Shown: positions 34,176 through 43,647, numbered from the stretch's first letter. The stretch is DNA of 64,000 nt from Phormidium tenue FACHB-1050 (GCF_014696925.1 NZ_JACJQY010000009.1:86766-150765), one strand, 5' to 3'. The notes: a model not told the origin generated them from the letters alone. Program-made: numbers and translations.

Positions 34176-34721
34176 ATGCAAGAAATTTGGTTAAGAATAG
34201 AAGCTTGTTTAAGAACTAATGCTCCAGAACACCTTGATATATTAGCGTCAGGAGCTTCTGATGTTCAAATCAGTGAATTAGAAGCACTCCTTTCTATCCA
34301 ACTTCCTGAAGATATCAAATCCTCCTATCGCATTCATAATGGACAAACATCCTATGATTATGGATTGATTAATGGATGTGAATTCTTATCGCTAGAGCGG
34401 ATTAAGGATGAATGGCAAATCTGGAAAGGACTTCTGGATAGTGGAACATTTCAAGATGAAGACGGACAAGATCAGGGGTGTGAACCTGATTTCGGGATTT
34501 GTAATGTTTGGTGGAGTTCAAAATGGATACCTCTAACTTATGATGGTTGTGGCAATCATGATTGCCTAGATTTAGCGCCTGCGGAAGGAGGAAACATCGG
34601 ACAGATCATCTCAATGTGGCATGATGCTCCTGAGAGAAAGATACTTGCACCTAGTTTTCGAGATTGGTTACAGAACTATGCCGAGGAATTGGAGCATAGC
34701 TCACTCAAGTCCAATTTGTGA
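34176..34721 (+). CDS. SMI1/KNR4 (SUKH)-family protein
   Basis: 181 residues with the SUKH core ISELEALLSIQLPEDIKSSYRIHNGQ (about residues 29-55) and later WIPLTYDGCGNHDCLDL. Family members serve as immunity proteins against secreted toxins or as cell-wall regulators; no toxin gene is adjacent. Start ATG 34176 lies 8 bases after the family A element, with TATAAT at 34163-34168, giving a leader of only a few bases. The 3' end overlaps the convergent alr gene by 21 bases. Confidence 0.85.
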   Translation: MQEIWLRIEACLRTNAPEHLDILASGASDVQISELEALLSIQLPEDIKSSYRIHNGQTSYDYGLINGCEFLSLERIKDEWQIWKGLLDSGTFQDEDGQDQGCEPDFGICNVWWSSKWIPLTYDGCGNHDCLDLAPAEGGNIGQIISMWHDAPERKILAPSFRDWLQNYAEELEHSSLKSNL

Positions 34722-35876
34722 TGCTCCTGATAATGCTTCAGGCTTCCTAATTTCGCCTACCACATTAATTCTAGGGAGACGATGCTTAAACCCGCAGAGA
34801 ACTTCCCAAGAAATTGTGCCTAATAAATTAGCCCAATCATCAGCAGTATTCTCTGAAGCTCCGCCTAGAAATGTCACTACATCACCAACGTGAACATTTG
34901 AGACATGCGTAACATCGATCGCACATTGATCCATCGTAATTGTGCCGATCTGAGAAACTTTTTGACCATTCACGGATACACGAATACGATTGGATAGACC
35001 GCGTGGAATGCCATCAGCATAGCCGATCGCTACAGTTGCAATCGTCATATCCTGTGACGCTATAAACGATCGCCCATAGCTCACACTTGTACCTGCTTTA
35101 ATTTCTTTGACTTGGGTAATGCGTGCTTTGACCGTGAGCGCAGGGCGTAGATCGATAATATTTTTGAGATGGGGCGCAGGATAAAGCCCATAAATACCTA
35201 GCCCAGTTCGCACAATATCGAAATGAATTTGGCGATCGCATAACATCGCGGCTGTATTACAAATGTGAATACGTGGTGGATAGAGCCCTTCAGCTTTAAG
35301 TGCGGCAATTATTTGCTCAAACCTCTGAGTTTGCAATTCCATGAAGGTGCGATCGCGCTCATCGGCAGTAGCAAAGTGCGAATACACACTCATAATTTCT
35401 AAATTCGGTAAATGCTGCACCAGTTGCACAAAGGCGATCGCCTCTTGCCAATTTACGCCCAGTCGCGACATGCCTGTATCAATTTTAAGATGGACAGGAA
35501 CCTGCTCGCCAATTTGCGAAAGGACATCATGATAAATCAACGCTTGCTTAGGATTACAAATTGTTGGTTGTAAGCGATATTCTGCGATCGCCTTGATTTC
35601 ATCAACCCCATTCGTTGCCCCTAAAACCACAATGGGAACCGTGATTCCTGCACAGCGTAACTGAATTCCTTCGGGAATTGTGGCAACCCCTAGCCATGTC
35701 GCTCCCGCCTCGATCGCGGTTTGACTGACATCGATCGCCCCATGCCCGTAGGCATCAGCTTTGACGATCGCCATTAACTCAGTAGGCGCAGTTAGCAGAG
35801 ACTTTAATTGATGCACATTATGCTTAATTGCTGAGAGATCGACTTCCACCCATGCTCGATGGTTTTGCTTGAGCAT
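34701..35876 (-). CDS. alr: Alanine racemase
   Basis: Interconverts L- and D-alanine for peptidoglycan, PLP-dependent, cytoplasmic. N-terminal PLP Lys in AIVKADAYGHGA (near residue 40), barrel motifs HLKIDTGMSRLGV, and the C-terminal GTITMDQCAIDVT and SWEVLCGFKHRLPR of the second domain. 391 residues, normal. The last codons overlap the 3' end of the convergent SMI1/KNR4 gene. Confidence 0.95.
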   Translation of the reverse strand: MLKQNHRAWVEVDLSAIKHNVHQLKSLLTAPTELMAIVKADAYGHGAIDVSQTAIEAGATWLGVATIPEGIQLRCAGITVPIVVLGATNGVDEIKAIAEYRLQPTICNPKQALIYHDVLSQIGEQVPVHLKIDTGMSRLGVNWQEAIAFVQLVQHLPNLEIMSVYSHFATADERDRTFMELQTQRFEQIIAALKAEGLYPPRIHICNTAAMLCDRQIHFDIVRTGLGIYGLYPAPHLKNIIDLRPALTVKARITQVKEIKAGTSVSYGRSFIASQDMTIATVAIGYADGIPRGLSNRIRVSVNGQKVSQIGTITMDQCAIDVTHVSNVHVGDVVTFLGGASENTADDWANLLGTISWEVLCGFKHRLPRINVVGEIRKPEALSGASQIGLE

Positions 35877-35950
35877 TACAGCGCACTCCTCATAGGGTAA
35901 TTTGGTTTACAAAGCTTATACTCCTTTGCCAGTCTAAAAATTGACATTAG

Positions 35951-36003
35951 AACCCAAGAATTAGTGGTGCAGCGCTTCGTGCTGCACCACTAATTCTTGG
36001 GTT
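35951..36003. repeat. 23-bp palindrome (AACCCAAGAA class)
   Basis: Arms AACCCAAGAATTAGTGGTGC... complementary over 23 bp around GCTTCGT. It is the main feature of the 384-bp gap between the divergent alr and hydrolase genes; apart from it and the promoter at 36221, I see nothing in the gap. Confidence 0.75.
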
Positions 36004-36220
36004 GGAAGGGCTTAACATTGCAAATCTCATATTTGTTTTTAGCTTACAAAACTTTATATTAATTTGATTCGGCAAAAATACGCTTGTCTTGTCAGAGAGA
36101 TCTGGCGCAAACTCAAAATAGCTTTAAAAAGCTGCCTTAATTCTCAGGATCGAAACTAAATCTAGTTTTGCCGCGTCTTGCTCAAGACCAGCATCGCCAA
36201 AACTAGACTTACAATGAGAA

Positions 36221-36249
36221 TTGCGATCAGTATTTTTACTTAGTATAAT
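36221..36249 (+). promoter_or_regulatory. Promoter of the GHL10 hydrolase gene
   Basis: TTGCGA at 36221 and a consensus TATAAT at 36244 are 17 bases apart, 11 bases before the first ATG at 36261. A good vegetative-type promoter with a very short leader if that ATG is used. Confidence 0.6.
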
Positions 36250-36260
36250 TATCGATACTT

Positions 36261-37613
36261 ATGCGACTCATGCAACTCCTACCAAGTGTTATGCCTCAAA
36301 ATTGGCAAGAAAATAATTTTAGGCATAATCTTAAACATAGCTTTAGGCAAATGTGGCGATCGCGCAAACGTTTTTTGTCATTTCTTTTTGTCGTAACTTT
36401 TGCAATCACAATATTTTTACATAGTCTTATTCCTGCGTTTTTGGTGAATGATCAGGCGATCGCCCAAATTAAATCACAAATTCCGCAGTTGAACCAACCC
36501 ATCATTCCACCAAGTCCACCCATCAATCAGCCAGTAGACAAGCGCCAAGAGATTCGGGGCGTATGGCTAACCAGTAACGACTTCTCAGTAATTCGAGATC
36601 GTCAACAGCTTAGTAAAGCTCTCAAGCAACTCAAGCAACTCAATTTCAACACCATCTATCCTGTTGTCTGGAATTCAGGCTATGTGATGTATCCCAGTAC
36701 GGTCGCCCAAGAGGCAGGAATTCAGCCCTTTGTCTATCGCGGGTTGGAAGGACAGGATATTGTTGAAGACATCATCGCTCAGGGGCATCAAAATAATTTG
36801 TTGGTGATGCCTTGGTATGAGTTTGGATTCATGGCTCCCCAAATGTCTGAGCTGGCGATCGCCCATCCAGATTGGCTCACCCAACAACGTAATGGCGATA
36901 AAACTTCAATCACAGCCGCAGGTGAAGTTGCATGGCTCAATCCTTTTCATCCTGAAGTGCAGCAGTTTTTGACTGACCTTATATTGGAAGCTGTCTCTAA
37001 GTATGATTTAGATGGTATCCAGTTTGACGATCACACCAGTCTTCCCAAAACCTTTGGCTACGATCGCTACACTCTCAATCTTTATCGTCAAGAAACTAAA
37101 AAAGAAGCTCCCGCCGATGTGAACAATCCTGAATGGGTACGTTGGCGAGCTAACAAGATTACGGCTTTTATGGCAAGACTAAGTAAAGCCGTGAAGCAAA
37201 GAAAGCCCAATGTAATTTTCTCAGTATCTCCCAATTATCATGACTTCGCCTATAGGCAACAGTTACAAGACTGGCTAAGCTGGGTGCGTCAAGGCTTTGT
37301 TGATGAATTATTGGTGCAGGTATACCGCGATGACCTAGATGATTTTCTGTCTCAAATTAGTCGTCCTGAAATTGTGGAAGTACAAGGTAAAATTTCCACT
37401 GCGATCGCCATTCTCTCTGGACTCCGCAATAGTAATGTGCCGATGTCTAGGGTCTATTCTCAAGCTGTAAATGCTAGAAATCGCGGGTTAGGGGTTTCTT
37501 TCTTTTATTACAAGAGTTTATGGGGCTATGGGCCAGAATCTATTGCCGATCGCCAAAGGGATTTTCAATATCTATTCCGCAGTCCTGCGCCAAGGTTTGC
37601 CAATAGGAATTGA
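36261..37613 (+). CDS. GHL10-type glycoside hydrolase-like protein (DUF187)
   Basis: 450 residues. A long N-terminal basic stretch, then a membrane segment (FLSFLFVVTFAITIFLHSLI, about 50-70). The catalytic barrel begins at EIRGVWLTSNDFSVI, continues with FNTIYPVVWNSGYVMYPS and YDLDGIQFDDHTSLP, which holds the conserved acidic residues of the family. Related YngK/GHL10 proteins are thought to act on cell-wall or polysaccharide glycans. Location is probably periplasmic, anchored. Later in-frame ATGs exist before the membrane segment; the first is used here because of the promoter. Confidence 0.88.
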   Translation: MRLMQLLPSVMPQNWQENNFRHNLKHSFRQMWRSRKRFLSFLFVVTFAITIFLHSLIPAFLVNDQAIAQIKSQIPQLNQPIIPPSPPINQPVDKRQEIRGVWLTSNDFSVIRDRQQLSKALKQLKQLNFNTIYPVVWNSGYVMYPSTVAQEAGIQPFVYRGLEGQDIVEDIIAQGHQNNLLVMPWYEFGFMAPQMSELAIAHPDWLTQQRNGDKTSITAAGEVAWLNPFHPEVQQFLTDLILEAVSKYDLDGIQFDDHTSLPKTFGYDRYTLNLYRQETKKEAPADVNNPEWVRWRANKITAFMARLSKAVKQRKPNVIFSVSPNYHDFAYRQQLQDWLSWVRQGFVDELLVQVYRDDLDDFLSQISRPEIVEVQGKISTAIAILSGLRNSNVPMSRVYSQAVNARNRGLGVSFFYYKSLWGYGPESIADRQRDFQYLFRSPAPRFANRN

Positions 37614-37736
37614 TAAATCGCGTAAATCTTGATTAGAAAAATCTAGCGACTGAGTCATAAGTCAAAGGTATTTGCCCAAAATCAAAGCTTCAGCAAATAT
37701 CTAAAATATTAATGGTAAATCCCAAAATTAGTAAAG

Positions 37737-38300
37737 TTATATGCTTGCCATTACTTGATTCATCGATAGCGAAATGCTGGGAAAAATATCAGAGGCAATG
37801 CGATCGGCTTCTCTATATACTTTCTCAATATAACTTCCATTTACCAAAGTTAAAACCGAAAACGTTCCCACCAAAAAATCAACAATCCAATATTCGGGAA
37901 TCCCAAATTGGGCGTATTCCTTCCGCTTCTCGACAGTATCCACTGAGCGACAAGTTGGGCTAACAATCTCAATTACCAACAAACATGGCTCATGTAAAAT
38001 ATCTGGCTGATTTCCTAAGCTTTTTGATTGAGCAACGGTCATTACCAAGACATCAGGACAGCGAGTTCTTTTCCCCGTGAATATTTCGGTGCTATTCACA
38101 CGCACACAATAGGGATGCTGAGATTGGTTAATTTCTAATTGCAGATGAAACGAAAAAAACATCATTAAAACATTATGAAGGGCGGTTGCTGGACTCATTT
38201 CCACCAATTCTCCATCGTTAAATTCATAACGCCGATCGCTACCATCTTCATAGGTTAGATATTCCTCAAATGTCATTTTTTTTGCAGTGGTGACGGTCAT
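37737..38300 (-). CDS. Uma2-family putative endonuclease (DUF820)
   Basis: 187 residues with PD-(D/E)XK-like Uma2 motifs: TFEEYLTYEDGSDRRYEFNDGELVEM, then RCPDVLVM, LVIEIVSPT and KEYAQFGIPEYWIVD. The Asp and E-x-V/S positions match the family pattern. Cyanobacteria carry dozens of copies; function is unknown. Start ATG 38300. Confidence 0.88.
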   Translation of the reverse strand: MTVTTAKKMTFEEYLTYEDGSDRRYEFNDGELVEMSPATALHNVLMMFFSFHLQLEINQSQHPYCVRVNSTEIFTGKRTRCPDVLVMTVAQSKSLGNQPDILHEPCLLVIEIVSPTCRSVDTVEKRKEYAQFGIPEYWIVDFLVGTFSVLTLVNGSYIEKVYREADRIASDIFPSISLSMNQVMASI

Positions 38301-38371
38301 AGCTTTCCATCCTTGCTCTTGAATTGTGAGTAAATCTATTGTATCTACCTAAATCTAAATAATCACACTTA

Positions 38372-38434
38372 ACTTAAAACCCAAGAAACTGTAGCACACG
38401 CTGTGCGTGTGCTACAGTTTCTTGGGTTTTAAGT
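38372..38434. terminator. 30-bp perfect palindrome after rca
   Basis: Arms ACTTAAAACCCAAGAAACTG... perfect over 30 bp with a TGT loop. Lies 2 bases beyond the rca stop; likely its terminator. Confidence 0.8.
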
Positions 38435-38436
38435 AT

Positions 38437-39327
38437 TTAATGCACCTTTCCTACGGGCATATATTCTTGAATGAGATTACGCTGACTGACCCGATCGCCC
38501 TCTGCTAACAAGCGATCGCCTGCCTCCTTCAAAGTTCTCAAATCAAAACTAGGTGGACGAAATTCGGGTAAAGCCTCGGTGCTATTGACCAAACGTAACG
38601 ACAAACGATCTAAACCAATTTCATAGACAAACTTCCGCACTTGCTCATCATACAAACTCGATCGCAGTGAGCCAAAGAAATCAATCGAGCGATCAGGATA
38701 CATATCCACCAGCCGCTCAATTTCCCATTGCGGAATATTATCGGGCGCAAAAATACCACTGACAATACCAATGCGATCGTTGCGATCGGGTTGCCAATAA
38801 AACTTCTCCATTCGTCCATCACGCACCAACGGCGCATATAAAGTCGAAAAATCATTCCCCGTCACAATAATCGGTACACGTCTAATCGGATTGCTGTCAT
38901 AGCTCCCTGGAAGCTGCACATTCGTCGGGTTATCAGCAATATTCATCAACGTGGCGTTGACTAACTGCGTATTTACCGTATATTGCGTAGTGCTATCAAC
39001 TCGTCCAGCCCCCGCGTCGAGATCGTTAATCAAGAAAGCGCACATCTTGCCCCGCACCTTCACTAACTCAGAAGCCTCACGATAGCGCATTCTAATCAAT
39101 CGCGCAGGATCACCAGCATCAGGACTTTCCAACTCACCACCCGACATTCTGATCGGATCAATCCCTAGTTTCTGAAAAGCTAACTCACATTGAAATGACT
39201 TACCTTCACCTTTGCCCCCGTGAATACCTAAAATTAGCGGCACATTCACATTTGGCAACTTCATAAAATTCTTGGCAAGATGTACAGCCAATTTATCCAA
39301 AAAGCGCGGTGAAATGTAATAAGACAT
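38437..39327 (-). CDS. rca: Rubisco activase-like AAA protein
   Basis: AAA+ remodelling enzyme that frees inhibitory sugar phosphates from Rubisco, using ATP. Walker A GIHGGKGEGKS, Walker B FLINDLDAG, and the Rca-specific KLPNVNVPLILGIHGGKGEGKS, VNTQLVNATLMNIADNP and WQPDRNDRIGI segments (in part shown). 296 residues: the C-terminal Rubisco-small-subunit-like (SSUL) extension found in many beta-cyanobacterial activases is absent. Not linked to rbcLS here. Function in this organism is inferred from homology. Confidence 0.85.
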   Translation of the reverse strand: MSYYISPRFLDKLAVHLAKNFMKLPNVNVPLILGIHGGKGEGKSFQCELAFQKLGIDPIRMSGGELESPDAGDPARLIRMRYREASELVKVRGKMCAFLINDLDAGAGRVDSTTQYTVNTQLVNATLMNIADNPTNVQLPGSYDSNPIRRVPIIVTGNDFSTLYAPLVRDGRMEKFYWQPDRNDRIGIVSGIFAPDNIPQWEIERLVDMYPDRSIDFFGSLRSSLYDEQVRKFVYEIGLDRLSLRLVNSTEALPEFRPPSFDLRTLKEAGDRLLAEGDRVSQRNLIQEYMPVGKVH

Positions 39328-39395
39328 ACAGATTGATTTTGAGAACTACTCTCAATTTAGCTCATCTCAAGGCTCCCTTGGGATCTCATTTCTTG

Positions 39396-39513
39396 TTATA
39401 GCTGTAGTCAAGTGTATTAGGACAAATCAAAACCCAAATAGTGTGAGGCGGCGCGAAGCGCCGCCTCACACTATTTGGGTTTTATGTCCTAACAAGAATG
39501 GCGACAGCTATAA
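39396..39513 (+). mobile_element. Miniature element, family A, copy 3 (118 bp)
   Basis: Terminal inverted repeats TTATAGCTGTAGTCA and TGGCGACAGCTATAA match at 13 of 15 positions. Inside are AGGACAAATC, a perfect long hairpin (AACCCAAATAGTGTGAGGC...) and GGGTTTTATGTCCT. No coding capacity. TA-rich ends resemble IS630/mariner-type miniatures; this class is inferred. Confidence 0.8.
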
Positions 39514-39535
39514 TCCGTTGGTGCAGTTCTAAAGT

Positions 39536-40204
39536 TCAGATTTGCAGAGGGTTTCGAGGATTCGCCCAAAATTCTTGAATTGTCTGAACCACCCTAGGAT
39601 GAGTCCGCAGATCGGAGTGATTTACTCCATTCAAGCAAACAAAATGAGCGTGTTTGATCTTAGTAGACTCAACCGTAACCATTAGATCCCAGCCGCCGAT
39701 AATATGCCCTGCGACAACTAATGTCGGAATTACCGCCGCAATTTTTTCGGCTAAGTATCGTCTATCTTCACTAAGATGTTTAGCCATGCCAATCCTAAAT
39801 CCCCAATCACTCAGAATTTTGGCAGCATCTGCGCCACCAATGGGAGAGCCTAAAAGGACTAAAGATTCAATACGAGAACACCATTCGGGATGACGAGATA
39901 ACACTTCTACCCAAATGACTCCACCAAGTGATGTAGCAATGATCCGAGCAGGTATATCTGGATAATCTTGAAATGCTTGTTCGGCAGATTTAGCTACTTT
40001 TTGAATAAGCGGCGCGATCGCAAAATGCGTTTCAATCGAGAACCTAAATCTATCTGGTACAAAGGATGGCAAAGAGCCTAAATAAGGGGCAATGATTTTA
40101 GATTCTGGGGGAGCAACTTTCTTGGCTAAAGTCTCCATAGAATAATTACCGTCACTCATACCATGCTGGGAAAATACAATGATTTTTGGGTATTGACCTT
40201 CCAT
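39536..40204 (-). CDS. Alpha/beta-hydrolase family protein
   Basis: 222 residues. Core sheet start KIIVFSQHGMSDG, nucleophile elbow ATSLGG (Ser central; the first Gly of the usual GxSxG is Ala), Asp candidate in VTVES or GGWD, and catalytic His in GVNHSDLRTHP. No signal peptide, so probably cytoplasmic. Substrate unknown. Single gene, convergent with nothing; family A element lies downstream. Confidence 0.75.
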   Translation of the reverse strand: MEGQYPKIIVFSQHGMSDGNYSMETLAKKVAPPESKIIAPYLGSLPSFVPDRFRFSIETHFAIAPLIQKVAKSAEQAFQDYPDIPARIIATSLGGVIWVEVLSRHPEWCSRIESLVLLGSPIGGADAAKILSDWGFRIGMAKHLSEDRRYLAEKIAAVIPTLVVAGHIIGGWDLMVTVESTKIKHAHFVCLNGVNHSDLRTHPRVVQTIQEFWANPRNPLQI

Positions 40205-40229
40205 AGATAAAATTTTTGTTTATAGATTA

Positions 40230-40370
40230 GGACTTGAGCTTTTAGCCAAGAACTCAATTCCTTGGCTAAAAGCTCAAGTCCACTGAAGTGGACTAAATAT
40301 TATTAATTAACCCGTTTCAACGGGTTTGAGCTTTTAGCCCGCACTTGAGTGCAGGGCTAATGCTTGCTTC
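40230..40370. repeat. Composite inverted-repeat region upstream of the hydrolase gene
   Basis: A perfect 21-bp stem (GGACTTGAGCTTTTAGCCAAG, 10-base loop) at 40230-40281, then a short CCACTGAAGTGG hairpin, CCGTTTCAACGG and a second TTTTAGCCCGC/GCAGGGCTAA pair. The word GAGCTTTTAGCC occurs twice. It fills the gap between psbT and the hydrolase gene. Confidence 0.6.
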
Positions 40371-40371
40371 T

Positions 40372-40407
40372 AAATAAAAAAGCCCGCCTAGGCGGGCTTT
40401 TTTATTT
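40372..40407 (-). terminator. psbBT terminator
   Basis: A perfect 17-bp stem (AAATAAAAAAGCCCGCC) with a TA loop, T-rich on both sides, overlapping the psbT stop by two bases. A strong intrinsic terminator for the psbB-psbT transcript. Confidence 0.88.
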
Positions 40408-40519
40408 ACTTCTTATCTTTAGAGTTAGAGATAACCTTAGGAGGTTCACGGAAGAAGATTGCAAAGAAGAACAAACCAATCAAACAAGCGAAAATAAAAG
40501 TGTAAGTGAGAGCTTCCAT
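40406..40519 (-). CDS. psbT: Photosystem II protein T
   Basis: Encodes 37 residues: [20 protein letters not shown] then [18 protein letters not shown] single transmembrane helix and the FFREPP motif identify PsbT, a small subunit at the photosystem II dimer interface next to CP47. Six bases downstream of the psbB stop codon; the same order is found in many cyanobacteria. Below the length limit of usual gene listing, but clear. Confidence 0.95.
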   Translation of the reverse strand: MEALTYTFIFACLIGLFFFAIFFREPPKVISNSKDKK

Positions 40520-40525
40520 TAGATA

Positions 40526-42055
40526 CTATGCCTCAACAGCGCGAGTAGTTTTGTCGCCAACTTTTTGGAATGCGCCCCACTCAACTTGCTCTTCGCTGAG
40601 TTCTGGGTCAACCCCAGCAAACACATCGCGGAACAAGGTACGAGCACCATGCCAAATATGACCAAAGAAGAAGAACAAAGCAAATACCGCATGTCCGAAG
40701 GTAAACCAACCACGAGGGCTAGTACGGAACACACCGTCAGAGTGATTCTTTTCTTGATCGAATTCAAAGATTTCGCCTAGCTGAGCTTGACGAGCATACT
40801 TCTTAACGCTTGGAGCGTCGGCAAAAGATTTACCATTCAACTCGCCGCCAACAAAGGATACAGTTACACCTGTTTGCTCAACACTGTACTTAGATTCAGC
40901 ACGACGGAAAGGAATGTCCGCACGAACAACACCATCTTGGTCTTGTAAAACGACAGGGAAAGTTTCAAAGAAGTTAGGCAAACGACGAACGCTGAGTTCA
41001 CGACCTTCACCATCCTTGAAAATTGGATGTCCTTGCCAACCTTGAGCAATACCATCGCCATTGTTCATCGGACCAACGCGGAACAAACCACCCTTCGCAG
41101 GGCTGTTACCAACGTAGTCGTAGAAAGCAAGTTTGTCAGGAATTTTTGACCAAGCTTCTTCAGCACTCAAGCCAGCATTCAGACCAGTTTGAACACGGCG
41201 GGAAATTTCTTGTTGGAAAGAGTTTGTATCCCACTGATAGCGGGTAGGACCAAACAATTCGATGGGGGTTGCTGCCGAGCCGTACCACATGGTTCCAGCA
41301 ACAACGAAAGCAGCAAAAAATACAGCCGCAATACTGCTAGATAGTACGGTTTCGATGTTACCCATACGCAGCGCTTTGTACAAACGCTCTGGTGGACGCA
41401 CAGTCAAGTGGAATAGACCAGCAACGATACCCACGATACCCGCAGCAATGTGGTGAGCCACAATACCGCCAGCATTGAATGGGTTAAATCCGTTAGGTCC
41501 CCATTCAGGCGCGACAGGTGCAACGTGACCAGTCAAACCGTAGGCATCGGATACCCACATACCAGGACCGAAAAGCCCTGTTTGGTGAAAAGCTCCAAAG
41601 CCAAAACAAAGTAAACCAGATAAAAATAGGTGAATACCGAACATCTTAGGCAAGTCTAGAGCAGGCTCGCCTGTCCGAGGATCTCTAAATAGTTCCAAAT
41701 CCCAGTTAACCCAATGCCAAATCGCAGCAAGGAAGAGTAAACCAGAAAGTACGATGTGTGCGAGTGCAACACCTTCAAAAGACCAAAAACCGGGGTCAGC
41801 AACTTGTTCGCCAGTAATTGTCCAGCCGCTCCAAGAATTAGTAATGCCCAGACGGGTCATAAAAGGCATTACATACATACCCTGCCGCCACATGGGGTTG
41901 AGGACGGGGTCACTGGGGTCAAAAATTGCTAACTCATAAAGTGCCATCGAGCCTGCCCACCCTGCTACGAGAGCAGTGTGCATCAGGTGCGTGGCAATCA
42001 GTCTTCCTGGATCGTTCAGGAGAACTGTATGCACTCGATACCAGGGTAATCCCAT
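40526..42055 (-). CDS. psbB: Photosystem II CP47 chlorophyll apoprotein
   Basis: Core antenna of photosystem II in the thylakoid membrane. [21 protein letters not shown] is the conserved start, with six transmembrane helices containing chlorophyll-binding His ([64 protein letters not shown]). The large lumenal loop lies between helices 5 and 6. 509 residues, normal. psbT follows in the same transcript. Confidence 0.97.
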   Translation of the reverse strand: MGLPWYRVHTVLLNDPGRLIATHLMHTALVAGWAGSMALYELAIFDPSDPVLNPMWRQGMYVMPFMTRLGITNSWSGWTITGEQVADPGFWSFEGVALAHIVLSGLLFLAAIWHWVNWDLELFRDPRTGEPALDLPKMFGIHLFLSGLLCFGFGAFHQTGLFGPGMWVSDAYGLTGHVAPVAPEWGPNGFNPFNAGGIVAHHIAAGIVGIVAGLFHLTVRPPERLYKALRMGNIETVLSSSIAAVFFAAFVVAGTMWYGSAATPIELFGPTRYQWDTNSFQQEISRRVQTGLNAGLSAEEAWSKIPDKLAFYDYVGNSPAKGGLFRVGPMNNGDGIAQGWQGHPIFKDGEGRELSVRRLPNFFETFPVVLQDQDGVVRADIPFRRAESKYSVEQTGVTVSFVGGELNGKSFADAPSVKKYARQAQLGEIFEFDQEKNHSDGVFRTSPRGWFTFGHAVFALFFFFGHIWHGARTLFRDVFAGVDPELSEEQVEWGAFQKVGDKTTRAVEA

Positions 42056-42247
42056 TGCAAATGTTCCTTAATCTATGTAGTGAGTAAGATCTTAACGATT
42101 CTTAATTTTAATTTATGATAATTGATCCTGACTTGAGTAATCACTCAAAATACTTAAAGTAATATGAGAAAATACTATTTTCAGAATCGTTAAATCAGTC
42201 GAGTTATTTTATTTGTAACATCATAATAAACTATTCCCTCCGATTGA

Positions 42248-42341
42248 TTGCGATAAAACCCAAAAAGCAAGGGCAGCACTTCATAAAAACCCATTGATAG
42301 AGTTGCGGCGCAAAGCGTCACAGCTCTATCAATGGGTTTTT
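42248..42341. repeat. Chimaeric palindrome region after the glycerate kinase gene
   Basis: A one-sided arm AAAACCCAAAAAGCAAGGGC... at 42248 has no partner; a second, nearly complete palindrome (AAAAACCCATTGATAGAG, AAA loop, some mismatches) follows at 42285-42341. The latter touches the kinase stop. The rest of the 284-bp gap to psbB holds A/T-rich sequence, probably the psbB promoter, but no clear boxes. Confidence 0.6.
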
Positions 42342-43437
42342 AGCTATAAATCCTTGTTGGTAAATGCGATCGCGATATTTCGACCACCAGATCAGCACAG
42401 GAGGCAGGGTAATCCCGATCAATCATGCGAGGCATAAATAGTTCAGGATGTAGCGCTTTCCAAAAATATTCAACAAATTGAGTAATTTCTTGATCACTCA
42501 TCCCTGATTTGCCAGCAGCAATGAGGTTATGCTCGGCGGCAAGCCGCCATTGCAGACTGTATTGGTAATCTTCAGGGACAAGCACGATCAAGCTATCGAG
42601 ATATTCCCAGAGTGGTAGATAGTTGTAGAGATTGGCATTACATTCGAGGGCAAATTCGCGATCGCCTTCTGACAAAATTGGTGGGACAAAATTGCGAAAA
42701 GCCGAAACTGGTAAGGGCTGCATTCCCACAAACCAACCCTCAAACAAAACAATATCCGCACCATCGGAAATTTCTGGCTCAATGAGATCGCCTGCGCCAT
42801 TATGTAGAGACTTATCAAAACGGGGAATGGCGATCGGCTGAGGATGATCTGGATTGCGATCGCGCAATTGCTGCAAAACTTGCATCCCCAAATCAATATC
42901 GTGGGTGCTAGGAGGACCACGCCAAATCAGATCGGGGCGGCGATCGCGTAGTTTTTGGCGATCTACATAAGTCTTATACAAGTCATCAAGGGAAATACTT
43001 AAAAATGTTTTGCCGAAATATTGCAGCAAAATATTTAGCACTATACCCAATGTAGTTTTGCCAGTACCTTGACCACCCAGTAATCCTTGAATAAAGGGTC
43101 TAGCGATTTTTTGATGCTGATGGGCTAGGCTTTGAGCGAGGGGCAGCCAATAATGCCATAGCAGTGGCAGAGTTGCCGATGAGGGATCGATTTGGACATT
43201 GTGCAGCGCTAAAGTTTCTAAAATTTTTGGATAAACTAATCGTAAAAGCTGCGATCGCAGATCAACTATTTCGTGAACCACCTCTAAATTCAGATTTAAC
43301 TCATAATCATCAAGAATTAACCGATCAAAGCAATTGTTTTTTCTTGATTCACTCAGCAATAAATCATGATCAGCAATAGATAGGCGATCGCCTTGGACTA
43401 ATAGTTCAAAAATTCTTATAGGTATGTTTTTAAGCAT
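42340..43437 (-). CDS. D-glycerate 3-kinase
   Basis: Phosphorylates glycerate to 3-phosphoglycerate, closing the photorespiratory C2 cycle. P-loop GGQGTGKTT (about residue 143), then SLDDLYKTYVDRQKLRDRRPDLIWRGPPSTHD (the GLYK signature, in part), IPRFDKSLHNGAGD and LFEGWFVGMQPL. 365 residues, including an N-terminal helical extension of about 110. Consistent with plant-type GLYK in cyanobacteria. Confidence 0.92.
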   Translation of the reverse strand: MLKNIPIRIFELLVQGDRLSIADHDLLLSESRKNNCFDRLILDDYELNLNLEVVHEIVDLRSQLLRLVYPKILETLALHNVQIDPSSATLPLLWHYWLPLAQSLAHQHQKIARPFIQGLLGGQGTGKTTLGIVLNILLQYFGKTFLSISLDDLYKTYVDRQKLRDRRPDLIWRGPPSTHDIDLGMQVLQQLRDRNPDHPQPIAIPRFDKSLHNGAGDLIEPEISDGADIVLFEGWFVGMQPLPVSAFRNFVPPILSEGDREFALECNANLYNYLPLWEYLDSLIVLVPEDYQYSLQWRLAAEHNLIAAGKSGMSDQEITQFVEYFWKALHPELFMPRMIDRDYPASCADLVVEISRSHLPTRIYS

Positions 43438-43647
43438 TTCCTTACCCTGTCAGGCTTTTGCATAGTTCGTCACGTAAATCAGTTATAAAAATCACAAATT
43501 TACAAAAATTAAGCTATTAATTAACCATCACTTAACCTAGAATTGACGCAGTGAGTAATTATACGCAAGCTCCTCCACAAAATCACGGATAGTTACTCAC
43601 TCAAAAAATAACCAAAACCTTTACCAAAAAGACAAAATCCAACAACT

